Assembly: GCA_015485385.1 (NCBI GenBank)
Contig: WFTS01000136.1
Coordinates: 1-64,000 of the forward strand
From: Kordiimonadales bacterium
GTDB lineage: Bacteria > Pseudomonadota > Alphaproteobacteria > Sphingomonadales > Kordiimonadaceae
Length of the DNA stretch: 64,000 bases
Reading direction: 5' to 3'
The position numbers were made by a program, and so were the translations under genes. The notes under the pieces are model-generated. The model saw only the letters and a list, made by a program, of their open reading frames with translations. It made no database searches and was not told the DNA's origin. This document shows positions 24,712 to 34,001 of this stretch, one piece after another. How positions within the stretch are numbered: the first letter of the stretch is position 1; each line of letters opens with the position of its first letter.

Positions 24712-25704
24712 TCAGGACTTCTCAGTCGTGAAGGGTCGGGCCAAAAGTTGGGTCGTGACAGCCCGGACATCCTGACCTTCCTTGAGGATTTTGTAAACCG
24801 CAGCGGTGATTGGCATTTCCAGCCCTTTTTCACATGCGATTTTATGGACAATATCAACTGTATGCGCGCCTTCTGCGACCGAATTACGCTCGGCCATAAT
24901 ATCCTTAAAGCTGCGGCCTTCGCCAATGGCTTTCCCAAGCGACATATTGCGGGACTGAGTGCTAGAGCATGTCAGGATCAAATCGCCAAGGCCAGAAAGG
25001 CCCATCAAGGTTTCGGTTTCCGCGCCGTAAAGGCTACCAAATCGGGCGATTTCGGCAAGGCCCCGTGTAATAACTGCAGCGCGTGCATTTTCGCCAATAC
25101 CAAGCCCGGCGACGATGCCAGTTGCAATCGCAAGCACGTTCTTTACCGCCCCGCCAATCTGTGCCCCGACAATGTCGCTGTTATAATAGGGCCGCATGGT
25201 CGCGTGGCCAAGCGCCTTAACCAAGCGGTCCCCGATGTCTTTATCAGTCGAGGCCAGCGTGAGAGCACAAGGCAGACCGCGCGCTACTTCTGCGGCGAAA
25301 GTGGGGCCTGATAGAACCGCGACAGGATTATCGGGCATGGTTTCCAAAAGCACATCGCTTAAAAGCTTGCCGGTTGAGACTTCAATACCCTTCGAGCAGA
25401 TCACAACAGGCACACCGGGGCGAATATGGGCGGCTAGATCGGCTGACATGCTGCGCAGATGCTGTGCTGGGCTGACAATTAATATAGCGTCAGATCCCGC
25501 TAGGTCTGATAAATTGTTGGTGGCCTTTAAGGTCTCATCCAGCGTGATGCCGGGTAGAAATACAGTGTTTTCATGCGCCATGTTAACGGCGACCACCACA
25601 TCGCTTTCACGCGCCCAAAGGATAGTGTCGCGCCCGGCCTTTACCGCCGCCGCTGCCAACGCCGTACCCCATGCGCCTGCTCCCAAAACCCCAATTTTTT
25701 GCAC
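24712..25704 (-). CDS. gpsA: Glycerol-3-phosphate dehydrogenase [NAD(P)+]
   Basis: 330 residues. It reduces dihydroxyacetone phosphate to glycerol-3-phosphate for phospholipid synthesis. The Rossmann motif is IGVLGAGAWGTALA; FLPGITLDETLKATNNLSD, AVLSGPTFAAEVARGLP, GAVKNVLAIATGIVAGLGIGENARAA (catalytic Lys) and GLSGLGDLILTCSS complete the family pattern. The GTG start at 25704 has AAGGAG upstream. It is 55 bp downstream of tsaD, a common alphaproteobacterial pairing. Confidence 0.97.
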   Translation of the reverse strand: MQKIGVLGAGAWGTALAAAAVKAGRDTILWARESDVVVAVNMAHENTVFLPGITLDETLKATNNLSDLAGSDAILIVSPAQHLRSMSADLAAHIRPGVPVVICSKGIEVSTGKLLSDVLLETMPDNPVAVLSGPTFAAEVARGLPCALTLASTDKDIGDRLVKALGHATMRPYYNSDIVGAQIGGAVKNVLAIATGIVAGLGIGENARAAVITRGLAEIARFGSLYGAETETLMGLSGLGDLILTCSSTQSRNMSLGKAIGEGRSFKDIMAERNSVAEGAHTVDIVHKIACEKGLEMPITAAVYKILKEGQDVRAVTTQLLARPFTTEKS

Positions 25705-25759
25705 AGATAGTCTCCTTTGGATGTCAGCTTGCCTTTAAGCGTGTATGCGCGCAAGGCTC

Positions 25760-26899
25760 TTATGATTTTGCACCTTTTTTGCCCTTACCCACAAGTGCCG
25801 CCGCATCACTGTCAAGCGGCCAGCGGGCACGCGGGCTTGTGTCCTTGTCGTCAATGTCAGGGTCGGCGATAAAACGTTCCAGCCCGGCCCATGCGATCAT
25901 CGCGCCGTTATCGGTGCAAAGACCGGGCGGCGGCGCATGGAAGGTAAAATTTTCTTCCTCTGCGGCTTTGGTAATGTCTCTGCGCAAATATGCGTTGGCT
26001 GCAACCCCGCCAGCAACCACTAGGGGCAAAGGGCCATCACCTGCCGTCTCGCGGAACAGGGCCATTGCGCGTTTCAGCCGGTTTACCAGACAGATAGAAA
26101 CGGTTTTTTGGAACGAGGCACATATATCGGCGCGGTCATCAGGATATAAGGCTCCGCGCTCAGCCGCGCAGGCCTCAGCGGTTCGGCGGACCGCCGTCTT
26201 CAGGCCTGAGAATGAAAAATCACAGCCGGGCTTGTTTAAAAGGGGTTTTGGCAGTTTGAAGCGGTCTTCGTCGCCCTGAAGGGCAGCCTTTTCCACCGAT
26301 GGACCACCAGGATATGAAAGCCCAAGCAGTTTTGCGGTTTTGTCAAAAGCTTCGCCGACGGCATCATCGATGGTGGTGCCAAGCCTGCGGTAGCGGCCTA
26401 CGCCCTGTACCGACAAAAGCTGGCAATGACCGCCTGACACTAAAAGCAGCAAATAGGGAAAGGGGATATGATTTGATAAGCGTGCGGTTAGCGCGTGCCC
26501 CTCTAGGTGATTGACAGATATAAAAGGCTTCCCGGCCGCGCGCGCCAAAGCCTTTGCAGTCATCACCCCAACCATCAAGCCGCCAACAAGCCCCGGACCG
26601 GTGGTAGCAGCAACAGCGTCTATGTCCTTCAGGCCCATGTGACAATCCCCTAGAACACCTTCAAGCAGATGATCCAAATTGGAAATATGCTGGCGCGCGG
26701 CAATCTCAGGCACCACTCCGCCGTAGGCTGCATGATCCTCTACCTGTGATAAGATCCGGTGCGCCAATATTTGCTTATCGGCGCTGACAACAGCGGCGGC
26801 GGTTTCGTCGCAACTGGTCTCGATGCCCAAAACAAAAGGCCGCTTGGGCGTCTTCTGGTTTTGAGGCTTTATTGTCAGGCTCTCCAGCGGGGTTGGCAT
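25760..26899 (-). CDS. tsaD: tRNA N6-adenosine threonylcarbamoyltransferase
   Basis: 379 residues. It transfers the threonylcarbamoyl group to A37 of tRNAs reading ANN codons, with TsaB and TsaE. ASKHA fold motifs: [16 protein letters not shown], metal-binding SVNHLEGH (H-x3-H), [37 protein letters not shown]. It has a short lead of about 20 polar residues. It is divergent from hemC with 103 bp between, as is typical in this class. Confidence 0.97.
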   Translation of the reverse strand: MPTPLESLTIKPQNQKTPKRPFVLGIETSCDETAAAVVSADKQILAHRILSQVEDHAAYGGVVPEIAARQHISNLDHLLEGVLGDCHMGLKDIDAVAATTGPGLVGGLMVGVMTAKALARAAGKPFISVNHLEGHALTARLSNHIPFPYLLLLVSGGHCQLLSVQGVGRYRRLGTTIDDAVGEAFDKTAKLLGLSYPGGPSVEKAALQGDEDRFKLPKPLLNKPGCDFSFSGLKTAVRRTAEACAAERGALYPDDRADICASFQKTVSICLVNRLKRAMALFRETAGDGPLPLVVAGGVAANAYLRRDITKAAEEENFTFHAPPPGLCTDNGAMIAWAGLERFIADPDIDDKDTSPRARWPLDSDAAALVGKGKKGAKS

Positions 26900-27002
26900 A
26901 AAAAAATTCCGTCTTTAGGCTTGGGCCGTTAACCTTATGCCCATATAAGGATGATTGTAGGAGTGATTTTTACGCTCCGCCATACCATTTGGAGGCACTG
27001 GC

Positions 27003-27962
27003 TTGCAACAAGTGATCAAAATAGGGACACGCGGTAGTCCGCTTGCGCTAGCGCAGGCGCATGACGTGAAAGCAAAATTGCTTGCGGCGCACGCCGATCT
27101 CTCAGACGCCTCAATAGAAATTGTTGTGATCAAAACATCAGGGGACCGTATCCTTGATCGCCATTTGATGAATGCGGGCGGCAAAGGCTTGTTCACCAAA
27201 GAAATTGAAGACGCCTTGCTTATGGGCTTGATTGACTGTGCTGTGCATTCTTCAAAGGATATGCCGACTAAATTGCCCGATGGGCTGTGTCTGACGGTTT
27301 TTTTGCCGCGTGAAGATCCGCGTGATGCTTTTATTAGCAGTAAGTTTGCGCACTTTGAGGACCTGCCCAAAGGGGCAATTCTTGGCACGGCGTCTTTAAG
27401 ACGGCGGGCGCAAGCCCTTAGGCTGCGGCCAGACCTTAAAGTCATTACCTTTCGTGGTAATGTACAATCAAGGCTGCGCAAGCTGGCTGACGGGGAGGCA
27501 GACGCGACCTTCTTGGCGCTTGCAGGCCTGAATAGGTTGGCAATGGCGAAGGCCGCTACTGAGAAATTGCCGCTTGATGATTTTCTACCTGCTCCGGCTC
27601 AAGGGGCTGTTACTGTAGAAATTCGCGAAGGGGATGCCGCTATGCAAACAAGGCTCGCGCCGCTGCACTGTTTAAACACAGCGATTGAGGTAACGGCAGA
27701 GCGCGCTTTTTTGGCGGCGCTTGATGGGTCATGTCGCACGCCTATTGCGGCCCATGCTGCGGTGCAGGGGAATGCCCTTATGATGCACGCGCAACTTTTT
27801 TCGCTTGATGGTACAGAAATGTACGAACGCCAAGATAGTACCGAGCCAGATTTAAAAGCGGCTTCCTTAATGGGCGCGTCGATCGGTGCGGATATTCGCA
27901 CAGAAGCCGGGCCCGATTTTTTTGTTAGATTAGCAACCCAGATAGAGGCTGAAATCGCATGA
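27003..27962 (+). CDS. hemC: Hydroxymethylbilane synthase (porphobilinogen deaminase)
   Basis: 319 residues. It polymerises four porphobilinogens. IKIGTRGSPLALAQA, IKTSGDRI, HSSKDMPT, GTASLRRRAQ and RGNVQSRLRKL give the active site; LDGSCRTPI holds the cysteine for the dipyrromethane cofactor. The start is TTG at 27003 because GGAGG lies 7 nt upstream (26991-26995). The hemC stop overlaps the hemD start (ATGA), so the two are translationally coupled. Confidence 0.97.
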   Translation: MQQVIKIGTRGSPLALAQAHDVKAKLLAAHADLSDASIEIVVIKTSGDRILDRHLMNAGGKGLFTKEIEDALLMGLIDCAVHSSKDMPTKLPDGLCLTVFLPREDPRDAFISSKFAHFEDLPKGAILGTASLRRRAQALRLRPDLKVITFRGNVQSRLRKLADGEADATFLALAGLNRLAMAKAATEKLPLDDFLPAPAQGAVTVEIREGDAAMQTRLAPLHCLNTAIEVTAERAFLAALDGSCRTPIAAHAAVQGNALMMHAQLFSLDGTEMYERQDSTEPDLKAASLMGASIGADIRTEAGPDFFVRLATQIEAEIA

Positions 27963-28657
27963 AAACTATTTTGATCACACGCCCGAATACTGAGGCACGG
28001 CCCACAGGCGATAAGCTGGAAATGATGGGGCACCGGGCGGTTTATGCTCCGATGCTGAATATTGTGCCGGTGTCGTTTGAGATTCCAGAGGAAACCCGCA
28101 GTTTGGTGCTTACCAGTAAAAATGGGGCTCGTTTTGGTCTTGCGAACATCAACCAAAAAGCGCGTCCAATTTTTGCGGTAGGGGAGCAAACGGCGGCGGT
28201 TGCGCGTGATATGGGCTTTACAAATATTACCGTAGGGCCGGGCACCGCGCGCAAACTTGTACCGCTATTGCTGGAATGTGGTGATACGGTAAAGCGAGAT
28301 TATGCCCATCTGTGCGGGAATGAAATTGCTTATAATATCAGCGACGTTCTCCGAGATCAGGGCGTTGATGCTGTCAATACGATCACCTACCAAACGACCG
28401 CGAACAGAAATTTCTCTCCGGCGGTCGCAGAAGCGCTTGAAAGAGGAGAAATTGACGCTGTGCTCTTTTATTCTCCGCGCACTGCCACCATCTTTGAGGA
28501 AGCGATCTCGGAAAACGGCGAACATAGCTGGCTCAATAAACTGGATGCATATTGTTTGTCACCGAGAGTTTCTAGCGAGTTGCTTGGACCGTGGCGCAGT
28601 GTACAGCATGCTGTTTTGCCGACGGAAAAGGCGCTCTTTCGTCTGTTGAAGGATTAG
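27959..28657 (+). CDS. hemD: Uroporphyrinogen-III synthase
   Basis: 232 residues. It cyclises hydroxymethylbilane to uroporphyrinogen III. The family is poorly conserved, but ILITRPNTEARPTGDKLEMMGH at the start, SLVLTSKNGARFGL, IFAVGEQTAAVARDMGF and VLFYSPRTATIFEE fit the two-lobed HemD fold. The overlap with hemC and position before mic60-hemY support the call. Confidence 0.92.
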   Translation: MKTILITRPNTEARPTGDKLEMMGHRAVYAPMLNIVPVSFEIPEETRSLVLTSKNGARFGLANINQKARPIFAVGEQTAAVARDMGFTNITVGPGTARKLVPLLLECGDTVKRDYAHLCGNEIAYNISDVLRDQGVDAVNTITYQTTANRNFSPAVAEALERGEIDAVLFYSPRTATIFEEAISENGEHSWLNKLDAYCLSPRVSSELLGPWRSVQHAVLPTEKALFRLLKD

Positions 28658-28679
28658 ACAGCAAAATAAGGATATCGGG

Positions 28680-29951
28680 GTGAGCGATCAAGGCGGTGAT
28701 AAAAGTCAGAAAGTGGCTGGGGGCGATATTAAAGCCGAAGACGATGATATTATTGATGCAGAAGTGGTGCATGAAGAGGCCCATACAGATACGGACGCAA
28801 AAACACAGGCCGAGCCTTCGCCCACTGAAAGTGTAATGAAAACTGTAAAAAATGCTCCTCCCAAGAAAGCTGGAAAAGGAGGCTGGATTGCCGCTGGATT
28901 GCTGGCTGCATTTATGGGCGGCGTATACAGTTCGCCCTATTTTGAGGCCGGGCTTATCACGCTTGGACTGCGGAGCGCCCCGTCACTGACCGCCCCTTCT
29001 GGGGCCGATGACACCTTTGACGCGGCCCCCTTGAAAGCCGAGATTGCTAACTTGAAAGCCGCTGCTGCGCGCCATCAGGAAATTTTGGCGCAACAACAGG
29101 ATGCGCTTAAAGCAGATCAGGCGTCCTTAACCCAATTGCGCGAAGATATTGCTTTGCTTGCGGGGGTGCAAAATCCAGCCGGGGCGATCACCGGCGGCGC
29201 GGAACTTGCGGCGCTTAAAACCGAAATTACGCGCCTAAGTGATGATTTGGCGCGGCTTTCAACCCTGAACAATGAAGCAGACCCTGCGGTTTCTCAGATG
29301 AAAGGCGCGCTTGCGCTTGCTCGGGCGGAAACTGCTCAATTGAAGGAACGCCTGAAGGCAATTGAGGCCTCGCTCCGGCTTGTGAAAGCGGGTGCGCTTG
29401 AGGCTTCTCCGCGCGGTCGGCTGGTCCTATCGTTAAGCCGGATGAAAGACCGTGCTATGGCCGGACTGCCCTTCGCTGCGGATGTAACGGGCCTGCGCGC
29501 CGACATTTCCAAACTGCCCGCCCTAGACCAGCAGATGATGGGCAAAGCCTTGGCGGTTTTAGAAAGCGCGGGTGCTGGTATTCAGCCCTATGCGGCTTTG
29601 GTGCGTGATTTCGATCCGAGCGTTGCGGCGGCTGTTCGAGCAGGGCAAAAAGCGGACGGAAATTTCTTAACGACACTTTTCACGTCGCGGCGAACCGATG
29701 CCGGTGCTGTTGGAGACGACGCAGTGATCAATAAGGCAGAGCGTCTATTGTTGGCGCGGGACGTTGCTGGCGCGCTTGACGTTTTGGATAGCCTGAAGGG
29801 GGCTGTTCGCGAAGCCTTGGCTCCGTGGCTTGAGGCCGCAAAAACGCATGTTGCCGTTCTTCAAGCTTTTGATCAGCTCACCAAAGCTGCGGCAGTGGCG
29901 GGGGGTATGGACAAGGCATCGACATCCAAAGTCGTCGGAGACGATCAGTGA
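28680..29951 (+). CDS. Bacterial Mic60 (mitofilin) homologue
   Basis: 423 residues: a disordered acidic N-terminus, one membrane helix at about 69-86 (WIAAGLLAAFMGGVYSS), a long coiled coil about 110-240 (AEIANLKAAAARHQEILAQ onward) and a C-terminal mitofilin signature from LSLSRMKDRAMAGLPFAADV. This is the layout of alphaproteobacterial Mic60, which shapes inner-membrane invaginations and interacts with outer-membrane partners. Its known linkage to hem genes holds here: 22 bp after hemD and overlapping hemY by 4 bp (GTGA). The GTG start at 28680 has AAGGAT upstream. Confidence 0.9.
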   Translation: MSDQGGDKSQKVAGGDIKAEDDDIIDAEVVHEEAHTDTDAKTQAEPSPTESVMKTVKNAPPKKAGKGGWIAAGLLAAFMGGVYSSPYFEAGLITLGLRSAPSLTAPSGADDTFDAAPLKAEIANLKAAAARHQEILAQQQDALKADQASLTQLREDIALLAGVQNPAGAITGGAELAALKTEITRLSDDLARLSTLNNEADPAVSQMKGALALARAETAQLKERLKAIEASLRLVKAGALEASPRGRLVLSLSRMKDRAMAGLPFAADVTGLRADISKLPALDQQMMGKALAVLESAGAGIQPYAALVRDFDPSVAAAVRAGQKADGNFLTTLFTSRRTDAGAVGDDAVINKAERLLLARDVAGALDVLDSLKGAVREALAPWLEAAKTHVAVLQAFDQLTKAAAVAGGMDKASTSKVVGDDQ

Positions 29952-31291
29952 TTCGAATTTTTCTCTGGTTTGGGCTGTTTTTTGTTGTGGCGTACGGTGC
30001 CGTATTGCTTGCGGATAATCCAGGTGATGTGATCATTGATTTCCGTGGGATTCGGTTTTATTCCAGCTTTGCTGATCTTGCACTGGTGGGGTTTCTCTTG
30101 ATGCTGTTGGCGTCTGCTACTGTGTGGTTTGCGGGCTGGATTCGCCGCGACATGCCTATTTTGGGCACCAATAGCGAGATAAAACGTCAAGCTCGCGGTC
30201 TGAAAATGCTCAATCAGTCCCTTGTTGCTCTTTCAGCCGGGGATCATAAATTGGCGGCGCGCCTTGTGGGGCAAGCTGAGGTTTTATTGCCGCCCCAGCC
30301 CATGGTGCATTTGATTGCTGCCGAGGCCGCGCAGCGCGGCGGCGATCATGCGAGTGCGGCGAAACGCTATGCCATGCTGGAAGAAATGACGGAAGGTCGG
30401 TTGCTTGGGCTGCGCGGTTTGCTGTCTGAAGCCAAGCGCACAGGCCGCGACAGCGAAGCCTTGCGGCTTGCACGCGCGGCCTTTGAAGAAAACCGCAAAA
30501 GCCCTTGGGTGTTGAATACTTTGTTTGCGCTTGAAGTGGCTGCTGGCAACTGGCCAGAGGCAGAGGCTGCGCTTGCCAAAGTGTTGCGTGAAGGATTGCT
30601 GGATAAAGACACAGGCGCTCGACACCAAGGCGCGCTGGCCTATGCCGAAGCAGCTGAGATGGCACTGAAAGGTGATAAAGCCGGAGCGCGCAAAGGCTAT
30701 AAGCGGTCGCTTGCCCTGCGCCCTGGCTTTACCCCTGCGACGGTAGCGCTTGCTCGGTTGGATCTTTCTGAAGGCCATAAAAAACGTGCTCTCAAGCTGG
30801 TGACAGAAGCATGGCAGGCTGAGCCTCACCCCAGTCTTGCGCAGATATTTAAAGATTTAGATGTGGGCGAATCGAAAGCTGATTGGCTAAAGCGGGTGCG
30901 AACGCTTATTGCAAAATGCCCTGATCATCCGGGCTCGATGCTGCTTTTGGTGGATGCTCTGATGGATGCGGCGGAGTATGCAGCCGCAAAACCGGTGCTG
31001 GATAAATTGATCCTTGAGGCCCCAACACGACAGGCGTGGCAATATAGGTTGGCACTCGCGCATGTCTTGAAAGAAGACCCGGACCCCATTGAGGCAGCCT
31101 TAGCCCACGCTGAGGACGGCGCCTTGTGGCAGTGTGATGACTGTGGCCACAAGCCTGTTGGTTGGTCGCCCCTGTGCCCACACTGTGATAGTTTTGATAC
31201 CATTCGGTGGCGTCAAAAAGTCTCGCTGATTTCTTCAGCAGATGCCTTTAAGCCCGACAGCACCATTGCGCTGATTTCAGAAGCTGTTTAA
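29948..31291 (+). CDS. hemY: HemY-domain TPR membrane protein with C-terminal zinc ribbon
   Basis: 447 residues: two membrane helices in the HemY N-terminal domain (about 4-23 and 38-60), then TPR-like helices (ALEVAAGNWPEAEAALAKVL and similar), and a C-terminal rubredoxin-like ribbon QCDDCGHKPVGWSPLCPHC with two CxxC pairs. The ribbon resembles that of LapB/YciM, which uses it to regulate protein turnover in lipopolysaccharide synthesis; the parallel is by architecture. This is the proteobacterial HemY family of unclear role in haem synthesis, not the Bacillus protoporphyrinogen oxidase of the same name. The GTG start overlaps mic60. Confidence 0.88.
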   Translation: MIRIFLWFGLFFVVAYGAVLLADNPGDVIIDFRGIRFYSSFADLALVGFLLMLLASATVWFAGWIRRDMPILGTNSEIKRQARGLKMLNQSLVALSAGDHKLAARLVGQAEVLLPPQPMVHLIAAEAAQRGGDHASAAKRYAMLEEMTEGRLLGLRGLLSEAKRTGRDSEALRLARAAFEENRKSPWVLNTLFALEVAAGNWPEAEAALAKVLREGLLDKDTGARHQGALAYAEAAEMALKGDKAGARKGYKRSLALRPGFTPATVALARLDLSEGHKKRALKLVTEAWQAEPHPSLAQIFKDLDVGESKADWLKRVRTLIAKCPDHPGSMLLLVDALMDAAEYAAAKPVLDKLILEAPTRQAWQYRLALAHVLKEDPDPIEAALAHAEDGALWQCDDCGHKPVGWSPLCPHCDSFDTIRWRQKVSLISSADAFKPDSTIALISEAV

Positions 31292-31318
31292 ATTGACGCT
31301 GATGATGAGACATCATAA

Positions 31319-31394
31319 GCCGCTTTAGCTCAGTTGGTAGAGCACGTCATTCGTAATGACGGGGTCGTGGGTTCAAATCCCGCAAGCGGCACCA
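31319..31394 (+). tRNA. tRNA-Thr (anticodon CGT)
   Basis: 76-nt cloverleaf: acceptor GCCGCTT pairs with AAGCGGC, CCA is encoded, D-arm TAGCTCAGTTGGTAGAGCA, anticodon stem CGTCA/TGACG with loop TTCGTAA (anticodon CGT, reads ACG), T-arm CGTGGGTTCAAATCCCG. It lies 27 bp after hemY; a T-run follows the CCA. Confidence 0.97.
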
Positions 31395-31440
31395 TTTTTT
31401 GAAATTTTTAATCTTTTGCGTATAGTATCCTTGGTGGTAG

Positions 31441-31475
31441 CCACAAACAGCAGGAGTTCCCTCTCGCTTTTGTGG
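31441..31475. other. Hairpin downstream of tRNA-Thr
   Basis: CCACAAA (31441-31447) and TTTGTGG (31469-31475) pair perfectly, with a possible inner GGAG/CTCT stem. A nine-base echo of the tRNA 3' end (AAGCGGCAC) occurs about 150 bp downstream of the tRNA. No gene is evident in the 204-bp gap to the PAS gene. Confidence 0.35.
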
Positions 31476-31598
31476 GGGGTGACGATATTTTATGGTAAAG
31501 GTGGTTTATGATGAACCGCCGGGGTGCGTGTCTATGTAAGCGGCACGAATAATTAGAAATGCGCTCATTTTAAATGGGCGTTGGAAGAGGGTCTGCCC

Positions 31599-32090
31599 GT
31601 GGAACACAGTAATTTAGTCGAAAATTTTACAATCGATGATTTGCCGGGCCCCAAGCTGAAAGCCATCTATCAATATTGGCTTGATAAGGGCGGCTGTGAC
31701 CATATTCCAACCCGCGCTGACCTTAGCCCCACCGAAATGGCAAAATTTCTGTCTCACATCAGCCTTGTGGATGTAGAGCATGAGACCGGACGCTATAAGT
31801 TTCGCTTGATCGGTACAGAATCTGTGCGGGCCATCGGGTTTGACCCCACAGGGAAATATCTTGATGAATTCGACCTGTTGAAGCAGCACCTTGGCCCCCG
31901 TTATGATTGGCTTGTAGAACATAAGCGCCCCTATATTGTCGCAGATAAGCTCAAATGGTCGGATAAATCCTTTCTCGATTTTTTCTCCATCGGCTTGCCG
32001 CTTACCACTGACGGCAAGAATGTGGATATCTTGATGTATGGATCTCTGTACACAATGCCAAAAGACCGCGACCAAATTTCTATCTTATAG
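31599..32090 (+). CDS. PAS_5-family (PF07310-like) protein
   Basis: About 163 residues, a single domain. The family pattern is clear: AIYQYWLDKGG near the N-terminus, IPTRADLSPTEMAKFLSHISLVDVE, YKFRLIGTESV, FDPTGKYLDEF and a C-terminal strand DILMYGSLYT. PAS_5 proteins are abundant in Alphaproteobacteria and presumably sense a ligand or redox state, with no output domain attached. The GTG at 31599 is preferred because AAGAGGG lies upstream; a TTG at 31581 is in frame. Confidence 0.85.
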   Translation: MEHSNLVENFTIDDLPGPKLKAIYQYWLDKGGCDHIPTRADLSPTEMAKFLSHISLVDVEHETGRYKFRLIGTESVRAIGFDPTGKYLDEFDLLKQHLGPRYDWLVEHKRPYIVADKLKWSDKSFLDFFSIGLPLTTDGKNVDILMYGSLYTMPKDRDQISIL

Positions 32091-32155
32091 CGTTTCGCGG
32101 TTTCCTCGCTTTTTAGACATGGCTTTGGATGTGCCTGCCGCGCCTTTTGGCCGCA

Positions 32156-32176
32156 GCCCTCTTGAAATATGAGGGC
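32156..32176 (+). other. Hairpin upstream of the U32 gene
   Basis: GCCCTC (32156-32161) and GAGGGC (32171-32176) form a perfect 6-bp stem with an AT-rich loop, about 65 bp after the PAS gene stop. There is no T-run, so it is not a clear terminator. Confidence 0.35.
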
Positions 32177-32238
32177 AAAGGGCGTAGATAGCCGCCGGTG
32201 ATCAGCCTCGCTATGGCGGGGCCCGTGCGAGATATGAT

Positions 32239-33900
32239 ATGGAAATTCCTCAAAAAAAGTCAGAGCTTTTGATGCCAGCGGGCAGTTTGGAAAAACTGAA
32301 GGCCGCTATTTTATACGGTGCTGATGCAGTTTATTTGGGGACGCCTGATATGTCGCTGCGCACCAAATCGGCCTTTTCGCTTGAGGATGTGGTGGCAGGC
32401 ATTGATTTTGCCCACCGCTTTGGGAAGCGCGTATATCTGACGCTCAATTTATTTTCCCACAATAAAGACATCACCAAACTGCCGCAGTATTTGGAAACTG
32501 TGCGCCGGGTAAAACCCGATGCCTTGATTGTTGCTGACCCGGGCGTCTTTATGTTTGTACGCGAGCACGCGCCTGAACTGGAACTGCATATTTCAACACA
32601 GGCCAATGTTTGCTCGCACCATTCGGTGAAATTTTGGCAAGGTTTGGGCGCTAAATTGGTGGTGCTGGGGCGCGAGGTTTCCTACGAGGAACTGAAAGAA
32701 ATACGCGAGGCTTGCCCCGATATAAAACTAGAGGCTTTTGTCCACGGCTCGATGTGCATGACCTATTCAGGGCGCTGTATGCTGTCTAATTTCATGGCGG
32801 AACGCGGGGCAAACCAAGGGGCTTGCGCTAACAGTTGCCGCTGGAAATACAAGCTGCATATGGGCTTAAAAGACGGCACGGTTAAAGAATTGAACCTGAC
32901 AGAAGAAAATCTGGAACTGTTCGAGTTTTTTATAGAAGAAGGCTACCGCCCTGGCGATATGCTTCCCATTGAAGAAGATCAGCGCGGCACCTATATTCTC
33001 AACTCAAAAGACCTTTGCATCATGCCCAAGCTGGATGATCTGCTGTCAATTGGTATTGATAGCCTCAAGGTCGAAGGGCGCGGGAAAAGTGCCTATTATG
33101 TTGCTCTTGTCGCTCGCGCCTACCGCATGGCCATTGATGATTGGTACCGCGACCCATCGGATTGGAATGCCGACACATATATGAAAGAATTATCCACTGT
33201 CCCAAGCCGTGGTTATACGCTGGCTTTCCATGAGGGGCGCTTAACCAATTATGCACACGGATTTGAAGAAACCTATACGCTGGCCGATTATGAATATGCA
33301 GGCATGATTGAGGCCGTTGCTGAAGACCATTTTATTATCCGAGTGAAAAACAAACTGGTGGCGGGTGATGTGTTGGAATTTGTATCCCCATTGCGAAAAG
33401 ATATTATGCTCTTGCGGCTGTATGACTTTGAAAATGCTGAAAATGGCAAGATCGTTCAAGAGGTCCACGCGGGTGCAACACCCTTGATCCGGGTGGCTTT
33501 CAGCCTGTTTGATCAAGAGGCCGATAAGACCTTGCGGCAAGATTTCCCCGCCATGACCATTCTTCGCAAAGAAAAAGCACTAACCCAAGATCAGTGGGAC
33601 CGCCTGAAATTAGATGCGGAAAGCCAGAGGCTAGAACTGGGCAAGGGTAAGGTTGCGCGCTACGAGGAGAAACGTAGCACACTGCAGGCATCGCTAGATG
33701 ACCGTGACAGTGAACGCACGCTGAAAACCCCACGCCGGGGCACAGAGGGCTGCTGTGGTAAAGGCTGTAATGGCTGCCTGATGTTCTGGCATGACCCACT
33801 GTATGCCAAGGCGCGCACGCTTTTGGCGCAGAAGAAACAGGGCCAACTTCTTGACAAGAAAATGACCGACGCAGAACTGGACGCGGCAATAGAGGCATAA
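32239..33900 (+). CDS. U32-family peptidase-like protein (TrhP/YegQ-related)
   Basis: 553 residues. The U32 core opens LLMPAGSLEKLKAAILYGADAVYLG and carries the Fe-S cysteine set SMCMTYSGRCMLSNF ... GACANSCRW. A lid-like region with KVEGRGKSAYYVALV follows. About 100 extra C-terminal residues end in CCGKGCNGCLMFWHDPLYA, a second cysteine cluster not present in the roughly 450-residue E. coli TrhP. E. coli TrhP makes 5-hydroxyuridine at tRNA position 34 from prephenate; the location next to trhO supports a tRNA-modification role rather than proteolysis, by inference. Confidence 0.85.
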   Translation: MEIPQKKSELLMPAGSLEKLKAAILYGADAVYLGTPDMSLRTKSAFSLEDVVAGIDFAHRFGKRVYLTLNLFSHNKDITKLPQYLETVRRVKPDALIVADPGVFMFVREHAPELELHISTQANVCSHHSVKFWQGLGAKLVVLGREVSYEELKEIREACPDIKLEAFVHGSMCMTYSGRCMLSNFMAERGANQGACANSCRWKYKLHMGLKDGTVKELNLTEENLELFEFFIEEGYRPGDMLPIEEDQRGTYILNSKDLCIMPKLDDLLSIGIDSLKVEGRGKSAYYVALVARAYRMAIDDWYRDPSDWNADTYMKELSTVPSRGYTLAFHEGRLTNYAHGFEETYTLADYEYAGMIEAVAEDHFIIRVKNKLVAGDVLEFVSPLRKDIMLLRLYDFENAENGKIVQEVHAGATPLIRVAFSLFDQEADKTLRQDFPAMTILRKEKALTQDQWDRLKLDAESQRLELGKGKVARYEEKRSTLQASLDDRDSERTLKTPRRGTEGCCGKGCNGCLMFWHDPLYAKARTLLAQKKQGQLLDKKMTDAELDAAIEA

Positions 33901-34001
33901 TAGGAAGGCTTTTGGGGCGGCCCACTATTTGGTTTCCTTGATATTTCAAGTGTGCAGCGTTATGTAAGCCCACACCTTGAAACTCCGGTTAGGACCACCG
34001 T

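Noticed and set aside
29948-31291. HemY as protoporphyrinogen oxidase
   Set aside because: That name belongs to the Bacillus flavoprotein; this protein has membrane helices, TPR-like repeats and a zinc ribbon, with no FAD motif.
31500-31545. tRNA 3'-end echo AAGCGGCAC as an attachment site
   Set aside because: Only nine bases, with no integrase or foreign gene between it and the tRNA.
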